A DNA stretch of 34,278 nt from Phycisphaera sp. TMED9 (GCA_002167845.2 NHBO02000084.1:1-34278); one strand, 5' to 3'; positions 25,489 through 33,971 are shown, counted from the first letter of the stretch. Program-made: numbers and translations. Notes: generated by a model not told the origin, from the sequence alone.

Positions 25489-25980
25489 ATGTCCGACGAC
25501 ACACCACGAATTCACGTCGACAGCGACTGGAAGGCCGAAGCACAGGCCGAAAAGGATCGCCTCGCCGAACAAGCGACGGCCAAGGAGGCTGCCGCGGGCG
25601 ATGCCCCGACCGATCCGAACGCCCCTCCGGGCGCCGAGCTTCCACCGGCCGATTTCAAAGGCCTGATGGGCGTCCTCGCCTCACAGGCGATCATGGGGCT
25701 CGGTGCCTACACCGACCCGAAGACCGGCGGCGTGGTGATTGACCTTCCCGGAGCGAAGTTCGCGATCGACCTCCTCGCGATTCTTGAAGAAAAGACCACC
25801 GGAAACATCTCCGAAGAGGAAGCCGGCGAACTCACCAACATCCTGAACGAGCTTCGATCACGGTTCGTCCAGATCGCCCAGCTCGTGGCCCAGCAAGCCG
25901 CCGCCGGTGTCGGACCGGACGGCACCCCGACCGGCGGAAACCCGGGGGACATTCCAAACCTCCGCATCGAGGAGCCGTGA
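25489..25980 (+). CDS. DUF1844 domain protein
   Basis: The function is unknown; DUF1844 proteins are small, soluble and widespread in Planctomycetota and Deltaproteobacteria. Of 163 residues, about 65-145 form the domain (FKGLMGVLASQAIMGLGAYTDP, then DLPGAKFAIDLLAILEEKT and ELTNILNELRSRFVQI), predicted helical. An acidic, Ala-rich N-terminus and a Gly/Pro-rich tail flank it. ATG 25489 has GGAGG with an 8-base spacer, the clearest Shine-Dalgarno sequence in this part of the window; the frame is open further upstream but without a start signal. It lies 194 bases before sdhC and is likely a separate unit. Confidence 0.88.
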   Translation: MSDDTPRIHVDSDWKAEAQAEKDRLAEQATAKEAAAGDAPTDPNAPPGAELPPADFKGLMGVLASQAIMGLGAYTDPKTGGVVIDLPGAKFAIDLLAILEEKTTGNISEEEAGELTNILNELRSRFVQIAQLVAQQAAAGVGPDGTPTGGNPGDIPNLRIEEP

Positions 25981-26124
25981 TTCTCCATCGATCCTGGAGA
26001 CCGAGTGGACCGAAAAGCCGATATCTTCGGGTCGGAGCAACTCCGAGGATCGCCGGACGCAAGACTCCCGCGATCCCCCGGTTCGAAGCCGTCGATGAGA
26101 TTTCCTATCCGAGAAGACTTCCCC

Positions 26125-26178
26125 ATGCGTGATGCCGAGGAACCCATCGATCTTCGAAGCGGAGTGCGGCTCCGATGA
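26125..26178 (+). CDS. Putative 17-codon upstream ORF overlapping sdhC
   Basis: The frame reads [17 protein letters not shown] and stops with TGA at 26176-26178, overlapping the sdhC start as ATGA, the same junction used by sdhA. It crosses the hairpin at 26160-26174 that contains the sdhC Shine-Dalgarno sequence. AGAAG lies about 8 bases before its ATG. Chance occurrence is possible because it is short. Confidence 0.35.
   Translation: MRDAEEPIDLRSGVRLR
26160..26174 (+). promoter_or_regulatory. Hairpin enclosing the sdhC ribosome-binding site
   Basis: CGGAG, a TGCGG loop and CTCCG form a 5-bp stem that ends directly at the sdhC ATG. GGAG, the only Shine-Dalgarno sequence for sdhC, is inside the stem. 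Confidence 0.4.
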
Positions 26179-26951
26179 AGAAGATCAGCCAGCTCTATTC
26201 AACGTCGGTGGGCAAGAAACTGCTCGTGGCGGTCACCGGGGCCATCATGTACGGCTTCGTGGTCGGCCACATGCTCGGAAATCTCAAGGCATTCGCCGGA
26301 CCGAGCGCGCTCGACCAATACGCTGAGATGCTGCGGCAGATCGGGCAGGCCTTTCTGGGGAACGGAACATTCCTCTGGATCGCGAGAATCGTGCTCATCG
26401 TTGCGGTCATCGTCCATGTGATCACCGTGATTCAACTCGTGCAACGAAACTCGCGGGCGAAGCCCACCCGGACCGTTCGCCGACGCAACGCTTCCACGCT
26501 CGCCGCGAAATGGATGGCGATCAGTGGAACGCTGATTCTGATCTTCATCGTGGTCCACATCGCACAATTCACTCTGGGCTGGTTCACGCCGCACGCCGCT
26601 GGGACCGAGGGATTCGTACACGGGGCCGTCTACAGCAATCTCTGGGGAGCGTTCCAACTCTGGTGGGTCGCACTCTTCTACGTCGCCATGATGGCGATGG
26701 TGTGCATGCACGTGTACCACGGGGCGTGGAGCATGTGCCAGACGCTCGGGCTCGATGCGCCCGATCGAAACGCCGCGATTCGAGGAGCCGCCGCGGCGAT
26801 CGCGATCGCGCTCTTCGTGGGGTTCTCGGCGGTGCCGATCTCGATGCTGACCAACTCCATTCAATCCCCCACCGACGACTCCTCGATGACCGAGGCCTTC
26901 GAGCCCGATGGCTCGTCCGAGTCATCTCGTTCCAAAGAAGGGGCAGGATGA
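26175..26951 (+). CDS. sdhC: Succinate dehydrogenase cytochrome b subunit (b558 type)
   Basis: This subunit anchors complex II in the membrane and passes electrons to quinone. The 258-residue protein has five hydrophobic segments and histidines in the positions expected of a diheme cytochrome b of the Bacillus/Bacteroides type: GHMLGN, VIVHV, VVHIAQF and [16 protein letters not shown]. The order sdhC-sdhA-sdhB with no sdhD supports a type B enzyme with one anchor. Beyond the last segment there is an unusual 35-residue hydrophilic Ser/Asp/Glu tail. ATG 26175 has GGAG inside a small hairpin. Its stop overlaps the sdhA start. Confidence 0.95.
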   Translation: MKKISQLYSTSVGKKLLVAVTGAIMYGFVVGHMLGNLKAFAGPSALDQYAEMLRQIGQAFLGNGTFLWIARIVLIVAVIVHVITVIQLVQRNSRAKPTRTVRRRNASTLAAKWMAISGTLILIFIVVHIAQFTLGWFTPHAAGTEGFVHGAVYSNLWGAFQLWWVALFYVAMMAMVCMHVYHGAWSMCQTLGLDAPDRNAAIRGAAAAIAIALFVGFSAVPISMLTNSIQSPTDDSSMTEAFEPDGSSESSRSKEGAG

Positions 26952-28867
26952 TGATCGACTTCAACTCTGCCATCCCGTCCGGCCCGGTCGAAGACAAGTG
27001 GTCGAACCACCTCGAACACGTGAACCTCGTCGGACCTCGCAACCGACCCTCTTACGACATCATCGTGGTGGGAACCGGACTCGCGGGAGCCAGCGCAGCC
27101 TCCTCGCTTGCCGCTCAGGGCTATCGGGTCCACGTCTTCATCTACCACGACACGCCCCGGCGAGCCCACTCCATCGCCGCCCAGGGCGGGATCAATGCCT
27201 GCAAGAACTATCGCGAGGATGGTGACAGCGTCCATCGCCTGTTCTACGACACGCAGAAGGGCGGAGACTTCCGATCACGGGAGGCCAACGTCTATCGCCT
27301 GGCTCAGAACTCCACGGCGATCATCGACCAGTGCGTCGCGCAAGGCGTCCCCTTCGCCCGCGAGTACGGCGGCATGCTCGCCAACCGATCGTTCGGCGGC
27401 GTGCTCGTCGAACGAACGTTCTACTGCCGCGGCCAGACCGGACAGCAGCTGCTCCTCGGAGCCTATCAGTCACTCCAGAAGGAGATCGATCAGGGGCGGG
27501 TCATCCTGCACAGCCGCTGCGAGATGCTCGATCTCGTCAAGGTCGAGGGTCGCGCCCGAGGCATCATCTACCGGGACATGGTCAGCGGAGAGATCAGGTC
27601 CGCCGCGGGCGAAGCGGTGGTCCTGGCAACCGGTGGATACGGGGCCGCCTACTTCAACTCGACGAACGCCATCAACTCCAACGGTACCGCCATCTGGCGA
27701 GCCCACCGGCGTGGAGCGGCGTTCGCGAACCCATCCTTCGTTCAGATCCACCCCACCTGCATCCCAGTCTCCGGTGACTATCAGAGCAAGCTCACGCTGA
27801 TGAGCGAATCTCTTCGGAACGACGGCCGGGTCTGGGTGCCCCGGAAGAAGGACGAGACCAGAAAACCGGGCGACATTCCCGAGTCGGAACGCTACTACTA
27901 CCTGGAAGAGAGATACCCGACCTTTGGAAACCTGGTGCCTCGGGACGTCGCCTCGCGTGCGGCGAAAGTCGTCTGTGACGAGGGGTACGGCATGGGAGAA
28001 TCCGGCTACTCGGTCTTCCTGGATTTCCGGGACGCGATCAAGCATCAGGGACAGTCCACCATCGCCGAGAAGTACGGAAACCTCTTCAACATGTACGAGG
28101 AGATCACCGGAGAATCCCCGTACCAGCAGCCCTTCAGGATCTATCCCGCGGTCCACTACTGCATGGGCGGCCTCTGGGTCGACTACAACCTGCAGACCAC
28201 GATCCCCGGGCTGTACGCGATCGGCGAGGCGAACTTCTCTGATCACGGGGCCAATCGCCTCGGAGCATCGAGCCTCATGCAGTGCCTGGCCGATGGATAT
28301 TTCATCCTCCCCCAGACCATCGGGGACGGCCTCCAGCCCATGTTCCGAGACAAGGTGGACACCAGTCACCCGGAGTTCGCGAAGACCACGGCGGAGGTCA
28401 AGGACCGCATCAACCGCGTGATGTCGATCCAGGGCGATTCCACGCCTCTCTCGATCCACAAGCGGCTGGGCAAGCAGCTCTGGAACCACTGCGGAATGAG
28501 CCGGAACGCCTCGGACCTGAAAGGCGCCATCGACCAGATCGACGGCCTGCAGAGCGAGTTCTGGAACAACCTCAAGATCACGGGCTCCGCTGACGACATC
28601 AACCCAACCCTCGAACGGGCGATGCGGGTCGCCGACTTCCTCGAGATCGGCTCGCTCATGTGCCGCGACGCGCTCACCCGCGACGAAAGCTGCGGCTGCC
28701 ACTTCCGCGAGGAACACCAGAACGCGGAGGGGGAGGTGCTTCGGAACGACGGCGACTTCGCCCATGTCGCCGCCTGGGAATGGAAGGACGAGGACACCCA
28801 GCAAGTGCGGCACGAAGAGGCCTTGGAGTTCGATGCCATCCAACCCGCGACTCGGAGTTACAAGTGA
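26948..28867 (+). CDS. sdhA: Succinate dehydrogenase flavoprotein subunit
   Basis: SdhA oxidises succinate to fumarate with covalently bound FAD. The 639-residue product has the Rossmann motif [15 protein letters not shown] near residue 40, the flavin-linking histidine in [11 protein letters not shown], the substrate-site HPTCIP and [25 protein letters not shown], and [11 protein letters not shown] near the end of the FAD domain. The C-terminal helical domain contains HKRLGKQLW and [13 protein letters not shown]. Two ATGs stand side by side (26948 and 26951); the first gives an ATGA overlap with the sdhC stop, with AAGGGGCAGG before it. The spacing suits either. Confidence 0.97.
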   Translation: MMIDFNSAIPSGPVEDKWSNHLEHVNLVGPRNRPSYDIIVVGTGLAGASAASSLAAQGYRVHVFIYHDTPRRAHSIAAQGGINACKNYREDGDSVHRLFYDTQKGGDFRSREANVYRLAQNSTAIIDQCVAQGVPFAREYGGMLANRSFGGVLVERTFYCRGQTGQQLLLGAYQSLQKEIDQGRVILHSRCEMLDLVKVEGRARGIIYRDMVSGEIRSAAGEAVVLATGGYGAAYFNSTNAINSNGTAIWRAHRRGAAFANPSFVQIHPTCIPVSGDYQSKLTLMSESLRNDGRVWVPRKKDETRKPGDIPESERYYYLEERYPTFGNLVPRDVASRAAKVVCDEGYGMGESGYSVFLDFRDAIKHQGQSTIAEKYGNLFNMYEEITGESPYQQPFRIYPAVHYCMGGLWVDYNLQTTIPGLYAIGEANFSDHGANRLGASSLMQCLADGYFILPQTIGDGLQPMFRDKVDTSHPEFAKTTAEVKDRINRVMSIQGDSTPLSIHKRLGKQLWNHCGMSRNASDLKGAIDQIDGLQSEFWNNLKITGSADDINPTLERAMRVADFLEIGSLMCRDALTRDESCGCHFREEHQNAEGEVLRNDGDFAHVAAWEWKDEDTQQVRHEEALEFDAIQPATRSYK

Positions 28868-29661
28868 GCCAGGACCACGACCAGAAGACGATCACCGTCA
28901 GCGTTCGAGTCTGGCGTCAGGCACAAGGCGAGAAAGGTGGCCGCTTCGTCGAGTACGAAGTGGCGGACACGCCCCTTGAGGCTTCGTTCCTCGAGATGCT
29001 CGACATCCTCAACGAGAGCCTGGTCGAAAAGGGCGAAGACCCGATCGCCTTCGAAAGCGACTGTCGCGAAGGGATCTGTGGAACCTGCTGCCTGGTCGTG
29101 GACGGACTCCCCCACGGCCCCAGCCAGTGCACGACCTGCCAGCTTCAGATGCGAAACTTCGAACCCGAGGCCAAGATCACGATCGAACCCTTCAGCACCG
29201 GCGCCTTTCCGGTCATCAAGGATCTCATCGTCGATCGAAGCAGTCTTGACCGGGTGATTCAGGCCGGCGGCTACATCACCGTCCACTCCGGCCCGAAACC
29301 CGAGCCCAACTCGGTGCCCATCGAGCACGAGATCATGGAGGACGCCCTCGACGCCTCGGCGTGCATCGGGTGCGGCGCCTGTGTTGCGGCATGTCCGAAC
29401 GGATCGGCGAGCCTGTTCACGTCCGCGAAGATTCATCACCTCGCGCTGCTTCCCCAGGGTCAGCCCGAACGAAACACCCGGGTCAAGAAGATGGTCGAAG
29501 CCATGGACGACGAGGGTTTCGGCAGCTGCCGAAACTACGCGGAATGCCAGGCATCATGCCCCAAGGGCATCTCGATCAAGTACATCGGCCGGATGAATTC
29601 AGACTACATCAAGGCGACGGTCCTCGACACCGATCGCCGGGGCAGCATGCACGCGACCTGA
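28864..29661 (+). CDS. sdhB: Succinate dehydrogenase iron-sulfur subunit
   Basis: SdhB carries electrons from FAD to the quinone site through three clusters. In 265 residues the 2Fe-2S ligands are in [10 protein letters not shown] with a downstream C-x2-C (CTTCQ), the 4Fe-4S ligands in [13 protein letters not shown], and the 3Fe-4S region in [16 protein letters not shown]. The start is GTG 28864, which overlaps the sdhA stop as GTGA and has GGAG 6 bases before it; the frame is open upstream but that part is an out-of-frame reading of sdhA. The subunit is of the Bacillus/Bacteroides type that goes with a single-anchor enzyme. No clear T-run terminator follows. Confidence 0.96.
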   Translation: MSQDHDQKTITVSVRVWRQAQGEKGGRFVEYEVADTPLEASFLEMLDILNESLVEKGEDPIAFESDCREGICGTCCLVVDGLPHGPSQCTTCQLQMRNFEPEAKITIEPFSTGAFPVIKDLIVDRSSLDRVIQAGGYITVHSGPKPEPNSVPIEHEIMEDALDASACIGCGACVAACPNGSASLFTSAKIHHLALLPQGQPERNTRVKKMVEAMDDEGFGSCRNYAECQASCPKGISIKYIGRMNSDYIKATVLDTDRRGSMHAT

Positions 29662-29796
29662 CCGCGGCCTGCCAGTGACCTGAAACGATTCATCGACGTC
29701 GCAACGAGAAGACGGTCCGATCGTGCGGAACATCGCTCCGCCCGGCTCGTCACCACCGCGACCGTTGACGACCAACCCGCTCGACTCGACGAATCT

Positions 29797-29818
29797 CCCG
29801 AGGCCGCCAGTGCTCGGG
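29797..29818. terminator. Hairpin between sdhB and the GT-C gene
   Basis: CCCGAG and CTCGGG pair over 6 bp around a 10-base loop. It lies between two convergent genes and may terminate either; no T-run is present. Confidence 0.3.
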
Positions 29819-29856
29819 CTGCCCGCCTTCCCCGGCCGGACCCACGATGTCGGCGA

Positions 29857-31224
29857 TCAGCCGCCGGAGAGCAGCGGCCGGTAGAGCGTGAGCACCGCGA
29901 AGCAGCCCTGCATCGCGAATGCCGAGAGCGCCGCGGTCGACACTTGTGCCGAAGTGACCGTTCCGGCGCTCGTCCGAGCGCCGGCGACTCCCGCCAGACA
30001 CCATCCCAACGCCAGAAGCACCGGCGGATCGAAGTACCTCTGGAACGCCTGGGCATTGGCGGTGTAGGCCACCAGGAACGACACGGCGAAACCGACCCCC
30101 AGCACCGCCATGCGGGTTCTCCCAGCGGCGACCAGAAGCCCGTAGGCAGCGCCCACGGCGAGTCCGCCACACGCGCTTCCGACGACCAGCATGGATGATC
30201 GGCCCGCGACGTCCGGAGTCATTCCGGCAAAGGTCCAGAGCCATCCGCCGTTGCGACCGACTTCGATTCCCGGGGCGGATTCGAGCACGATTCCCAGAAG
30301 AAAACCGATCACCGCCCCGGCGATCGCGGTTCCGCGCACCCGACGATCTCCGGTCCAGTTCGGAAGCAGGACGATCAACGGTGGGCCGGCATAGACGAAG
30401 AACAGCGTGAGCACGTACGGCGCCACCGCGGTGTTCAGCCCACCGGCATGAACCGCGGCACCCTCGCCCCCCGCCTGAAAGCGAGGCGGCACGAGTCCAC
30501 CCCACAAGGAGAAGAACCAACCCAGAATCGCGATCGTGATGACCAGAAAGATGCCAAAGACCACACTCGGACCGGCATCACGGCGACGATCGAGCGCGTC
30601 GCGGAACGGGAGCCGGCGACGGACCGGATCCAACCCGAGCAGCATCGCCACGCCGGCCACGGCGCAGACCCAGAGATTGATCTGACGCACCAGCACCGCG
30701 AGCACCAGCATGCTGCCCGACACCGCGCTTCGCGGACCGCTCGGAGAACGGAACAAGGCGAGACCGATCACCATCGCGACGAGCGCCATCGAGAGGTTGT
30801 CGGTCATGACCCAGATCGAGTTCCCCAGAACATAGGGAGACGCCGCCAGCGGAAGAACGCACGCGACCGCCGTCCATCGAGAGACCACGCACGAGGCGAA
30901 CCACCATGCCGCCAGCAAGAACCCAGCCCCGAAGAGGCAGCTCGCCAACTGAAGGCTCGTTTCACTGCCACACCCGGCCCGAGCCATCACCGCAAGAAGA
31001 ACGTGCATTCCAGGCGTGGTCGCGCTGTCATAGTCACGCAGATCGATGTTCGGCAGCGACTCGGCGAAGGTCTGGATCACCGGAAGATGATTTCGATCCT
31101 GGTCGATGCTCTTGGATGGAAAATCGTCCCACTCCAGAAGAACGGGACCCATCGTCAGCAGTAGAAAGCCCAGGAGCAGGACCACTGGTGCCAGAACACC
31201 CGATGCCCCTTCGCGATGACTCAC
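29857..31224 (-). CDS. GT-C fold membrane glycosyltransferase, ALG10-like
   Basis: The 455-residue membrane protein has about 10-12 hydrophobic segments. Motifs recall the ALG10/DIE2 (GT59) family, which adds glucose from a dolichol-phosphate carrier: an acidic first loop with DQDRNHLPVIQTF at 41-53, DYDSATTPGMHVLLA at 64-78 (ALG10 has a D-x-K-I-T-T-P-P-G stretch), TDNLSMAL at 141 and VRQINLW at 179-185, close to the RQTNIVW of ALG10. Eukaryotic ALG10 is a similar length. The start is GTG 31224, which overlaps the stop of the upstream UbiA-like gene as GTGA. Acceptor and donor are unknown. Another GT-C transferase is the alternative. Confidence 0.6.
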   Translation of the reverse strand: MSHREGASGVLAPVVLLLGFLLLTMGPVLLEWDDFPSKSIDQDRNHLPVIQTFAESLPNIDLRDYDSATTPGMHVLLAVMARAGCGSETSLQLASCLFGAGFLLAAWWFASCVVSRWTAVACVLPLAASPYVLGNSIWVMTDNLSMALVAMVIGLALFRSPSGPRSAVSGSMLVLAVLVRQINLWVCAVAGVAMLLGLDPVRRRLPFRDALDRRRDAGPSVVFGIFLVITIAILGWFFSLWGGLVPPRFQAGGEGAAVHAGGLNTAVAPYVLTLFFVYAGPPLIVLLPNWTGDRRVRGTAIAGAVIGFLLGIVLESAPGIEVGRNGGWLWTFAGMTPDVAGRSSMLVVGSACGGLAVGAAYGLLVAAGRTRMAVLGVGFAVSFLVAYTANAQAFQRYFDPPVLLALGWCLAGVAGARTSAGTVTSAQVSTAALSAFAMQGCFAVLTLYRPLLSGG

Positions 31225-32237
31225 GAGCCGCCGCCACCGAGGCGGGCGTCGGGGAAGATGAGCCGGGACAGGAGATCCTCGACCGCCGGAACGTAGAGGC
31301 ACGCCAGAAGACCCGCGGTGAAGAGGAACAACGAGGCCAGAATGACCCGGTCCTCCCGCATCGCCGCCAGCGGACTGTCTCGTTCACCCTGATTCGCACG
31401 ACGATAGAAACGGTGGACCACGATGAGTACGAACGGAGTGAGCAGCGCGAATCCCGCAGCCCGCCCCTCGAACAAACTCACCGCGTGCGAGCTGAGCCCG
31501 TAGAGCACCCAGCTCAGAACGACGGTCACCCCGCTCATTCCCAACAGCCAGTTCAGTTCGAACCGGTCCTCGTATCCAGCGGGACTCTTCCAGTCGGTAC
31601 CCGCCTCACGGGCCGCCGCGAGGTCGCACATCCGCTTGATGAAGGCCAGGTAGAGCGTCAGGAAGAACACGCATCCGAGCAGCCAGGTCGAGACCGGACG
31701 ATCGATCGCGAACGCCCCGACCGTCGCCCGCATGCCGAAGCCCGTCGCCAGCACCACCGCATCGACGATCGCCACCCGTTTGAATCCCGCGTTGTAGAGG
31801 AACTGAAGAATCAGATACGCGACCATCACACCCCCGACCGCCGGATCCACGAAGAAACCGATGGCAATGCCGAGGACGATCAGAATCAAGCCGAATCGAG
31901 AACCCGCAGCCGGCGTGATCCGACCGGCCGCGATCGGCCGTTTGCACTTTCTCGGATGACGACGATCGAGCTCGACGTCGAGCGCATCATTGATGGCATA
32001 GAAGCCTGAGGCCAGAAGACTGAACCCGAGGATCGTCAGGATCGTGGCGAAGAACCAGCCTGGGAGGACCGATGCCCGCTCCACGGAATCGAGGCCGGGA
32101 ATCGAGAAAATGATCGCCGGAAGGATGAAGATGCTCTTCACCCAATCCTGGGGTCGCATCAGTTTGAAGTAGTCGATGGGCATGAGTGCGGTCCGTGGCC
32201 GGCCTTCTTCAGCCGGCGATAGTCCTACATCGGCCAT
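31221..32237 (-). CDS. UbiA family prenyltransferase, decaprenyl-phosphate phosphoribosyltransferase-like
   Basis: The 338-residue membrane protein has 8-9 hydrophobic segments. It shows MRPQDWVKSIFIL, the acidic motif NDALDVELDRRHPRKCKRP beginning at residue 83, and LAFIKRMCDLAAAREAG. This arrangement, and the spacing to PIAAGRI, closely resembles mycobacterial Rv3806c, which transfers phosphoribose to polyprenyl phosphate, more than it does UbiA or MenA. It would then supply a lipid-linked pentose donor in the membrane. I chose ATG 32237, which has GGAG about 9 bases before it; an in-frame ATG at 32183 and a GTG at 32339 exist. The 3' end overlaps the GT-C gene by 4 bases, implying linked roles. 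Confidence 0.8.
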   Translation of the reverse strand: MADVGLSPAEEGRPRTALMPIDYFKLMRPQDWVKSIFILPAIIFSIPGLDSVERASVLPGWFFATILTILGFSLLASGFYAINDALDVELDRRHPRKCKRPIAAGRITPAAGSRFGLILIVLGIAIGFFVDPAVGGVMVAYLILQFLYNAGFKRVAIVDAVVLATGFGMRATVGAFAIDRPVSTWLLGCVFFLTLYLAFIKRMCDLAAAREAGTDWKSPAGYEDRFELNWLLGMSGVTVVLSWVLYGLSSHAVSLFEGRAAGFALLTPFVLIVVHRFYRRANQGERDSPLAAMREDRVILASLFLFTAGLLACLYVPAVEDLLSRLIFPDARLGGGGS

Positions 32238-32339
32238 CTTGGAGGTCTCCGCCACATAGACCAGAACCCGCTCGCCGCATTGCAATGCCGTGGCCGGCCG
32301 ACGTCCGGAACGAGTCCACTCTTGGGTGATCGGGACCAA

Positions 32340-32368
32340 GAGGCCCGAAAAGCGGGTTTTCGAGCCTC
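32340..32368 (-). terminator. Hairpin after hemW
   Basis: GAGGC and GCCTC, then after one mismatch CGAAAA and TTTTCG, form an 11-bp imperfect stem around a CCCGC loop, 4 bases past the hemW stop. There is no T-run after it, so some transcription may continue into the UbiA-like gene. Confidence 0.55.
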
Positions 32369-32372
32369 ACCT

Positions 32373-33569
32373 TCAAAGAAGGTCGCTGAGAATCTCGTCG
32401 GCCAGCATGACCGACCCATCCGCGATCCGAAGCCGATCCTCCTGCCAGACCAGATTCTCCCGCTCAAGATGCCGGCTCACGGCCGCCGCTCGCTCGGCAT
32501 GACCCCGAACCAGTCCCTCGAAGACCGATCGCTCGATCCCGCGTCGAAGGCGGAGGCCGAGCATCAGCCGCTCCCCATTCGCCACCGAGGCCGACGGCTC
32601 ATCGACATTGACCACCGAAGACAACCCGCTCCCTTGAAGCCAGTCATCCAGGCGAGGGAGATTTCGATATCGGATTCCTCCCAGGTTCCCCGCGGCGGCC
32701 GGCCCGATCGCCAGCCAGTCCCCGGCCTCCCAATAGACGAGATTGTGAAGACACGCCTCTCCGGGTCGAGCCCAGTTGCTGATCTCGTATTGCTCGAACC
32801 CTTCGGCGGCGAGACGAGTTCGGGTGAGGTCGTACATGGCCGCCTCGACCGAATCATCGATCGCGTCGATTCGTCCCAGACGTTGCTTCTCCGAGAGCGG
32901 CGTTCCGGGCTCGAAGACCAGGCCATAACAGGAGAGATGGTCGGGCTCGAGTGCGATGACGGCGTCCAGATCCCGTTCCCAGTCCGCCATCGTCGCCCCG
33001 GGAATGCCGAAGATCAGATCGAGGCTGATACGAGCGATCCCGGCTCGCCGGAGCCGGTCGACGGCGACCGGGACGCAGTTGGGATCATGCCATCGCTCGA
33101 GCGTCTTCAAGAGCTCCGGCTGGAACGACTGGCACCCCAGACTCACGCGATCGACGCCACCGGCGACCAGCGTCGCGGCGATGTCCTCGGTCACGGTCTC
33201 CGGATTCGCCTCGACCGTGAACTCGTCGAAACTCCGCATCGGGATCGACGTGATCGCGGCGAGTACGCGAGCGAGCAAGGGCGGCTCCAGAAGCGTCGGA
33301 GTCCCGCCCCCGACGAAGGCGGTTCGAATCTTCGAAGAATCGATGGCACCCCGCACGGCCTCGGCCTCGAGTTCAAACCGATCCGCGAATGCGGTCGTCC
33401 GATCCCGATGGTCGACCAGTGAGTAGAAGTCGCAGTAATGGCACTTGTGGCGGCAGAACGGGACATGGGCGTAGATGGCGTCGGGACTCGATCCGTGAAC
33501 GATCCGCCCGGCCGCGTCAAGACTCGGCCCGTCGTCGTATTGCGGAAGCTGGATGGAGGGCGTCGACAC
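32373..33569 (-). CDS. hemW: Radical SAM protein HemW (coproporphyrinogen III oxidase-like)
   Basis: HemW is a radical SAM protein related to HemN that is now thought to be a heme chaperone. The 398-residue product has the cluster motif C39-x3-C43-x2-C46 (VPFCRHKCHYCDF), GGGTPTLLEP for SAM binding, EANPET, and RISLDLIFGIPGAT, followed by the HemN C-terminal domain, EISNWARPG included. The fourth cysteine of the HemN-specific CxxxCxxCxC pattern is absent, as is usual for HemW. The start is GTG 33569, which TACAAT precedes by 6 bases, consistent with a leaderless message. The 3' end is 135 bases from the next gene. Confidence 0.93.
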   Translation of the reverse strand: MSTPSIQLPQYDDGPSLDAAGRIVHGSSPDAIYAHVPFCRHKCHYCDFYSLVDHRDRTTAFADRFELEAEAVRGAIDSSKIRTAFVGGGTPTLLEPPLLARVLAAITSIPMRSFDEFTVEANPETVTEDIAATLVAGGVDRVSLGCQSFQPELLKTLERWHDPNCVPVAVDRLRRAGIARISLDLIFGIPGATMADWERDLDAVIALEPDHLSCYGLVFEPGTPLSEKQRLGRIDAIDDSVEAAMYDLTRTRLAAEGFEQYEISNWARPGEACLHNLVYWEAGDWLAIGPAAAGNLGGIRYRNLPRLDDWLQGSGLSSVVNVDEPSASVANGERLMLGLRLRRGIERSVFEGLVRGHAERAAAVSRHLERENLVWQEDRLRIADGSVMLADEILSDLL

Positions 33570-33575
33570 CCTGCG

Positions 33576-33581
33576 ATTGTA
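33576..33581 (-). promoter_or_regulatory. -10 element of hemW, leaderless-type
   Basis: TACAAT on the minus strand lies exactly 6 bases before GTG 33569. It is a near-consensus hexamer, immediately downstream of the hairpin at 33585-33607. Confidence 0.55.
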
Positions 33582-33584
33582 TTC

Positions 33585-33607
33585 GGCCCGAGCCGGTGAC
33601 TCGGGCC
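33585..33607 (-). terminator. Hairpin after the zinc-ribbon gene, overlapping the hemW promoter region
   Basis: GGCCCGAG and CTCGGGCC form a perfect 8-bp stem around a 7-base loop. It lies 28 bases past the zinc-ribbon stop and only 3 bases from the hemW -10, covering its -35 region. Confidence 0.5.
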
Positions 33608-33635
33608 CGCCGAGGAGAATCAGGCTCGACGGTGG

Positions 33636-33833
33636 TCAGGCCGCGTCGGTGGCTGGCTCATCCTGAGGGCCGAGATTGCGGGGAAGCGCCGGATCCCGCA
33701 TCACGGGAATCCGGATGTTGGTCGCGCAGGATCGACACCGGACCAGCTTGCCGCGAGCATGGCTCGGGACCGCGAGGATTCGCTGGCAACCGAGGTTCGG
33801 GCACATGATTCGAATGACCTGAGCTTCACTCAT
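33636..33833 (-). CDS. Zinc-ribbon microprotein
   Basis: The 65-residue product has two cysteine pairs, CPNLGC and CRSC, 22 residues apart, a zinc-ribbon arrangement like that found at the start of many planctomycete proteins (where C-P-x-C, then a KxxC region, precedes longer domains). Here nothing follows except a Pro-rich tail ending in PATDAA, so the domain stands alone. Such ribbons bind nucleic acids or proteins; the role is unknown. The ATG at 33833 has a textbook ribosome-binding site, GGAGGTG, 6 bases upstream, which supports a real gene despite its size. It is divergent from purA. Confidence 0.75.
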   Translation of the reverse strand: MSEAQVIRIMCPNLGCQRILAVPSHARGKLVRCRSCATNIRIPVMRDPALPRNLGPQDEPATDAA

Positions 33834-33971
33834 CGAGACACCTCCGCCGCCGCCGGCCCCCCATGGCGCCGAGCTCGACCTTGGGTCATCGGACGCTTCC
33901 CGCGGCCACTGAAGGCGGATTCCTGAATGTGGATCAACCCCTCGCCCCCCCACACCCATCCGCGGCTTTCG

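Noticed and set aside
27470-28843. Minus-strand open frame of 457 codons opposite sdhA
   Set aside because: SdhA is unambiguous on the plus strand; the long antisense frame is a by-product of codon bias.
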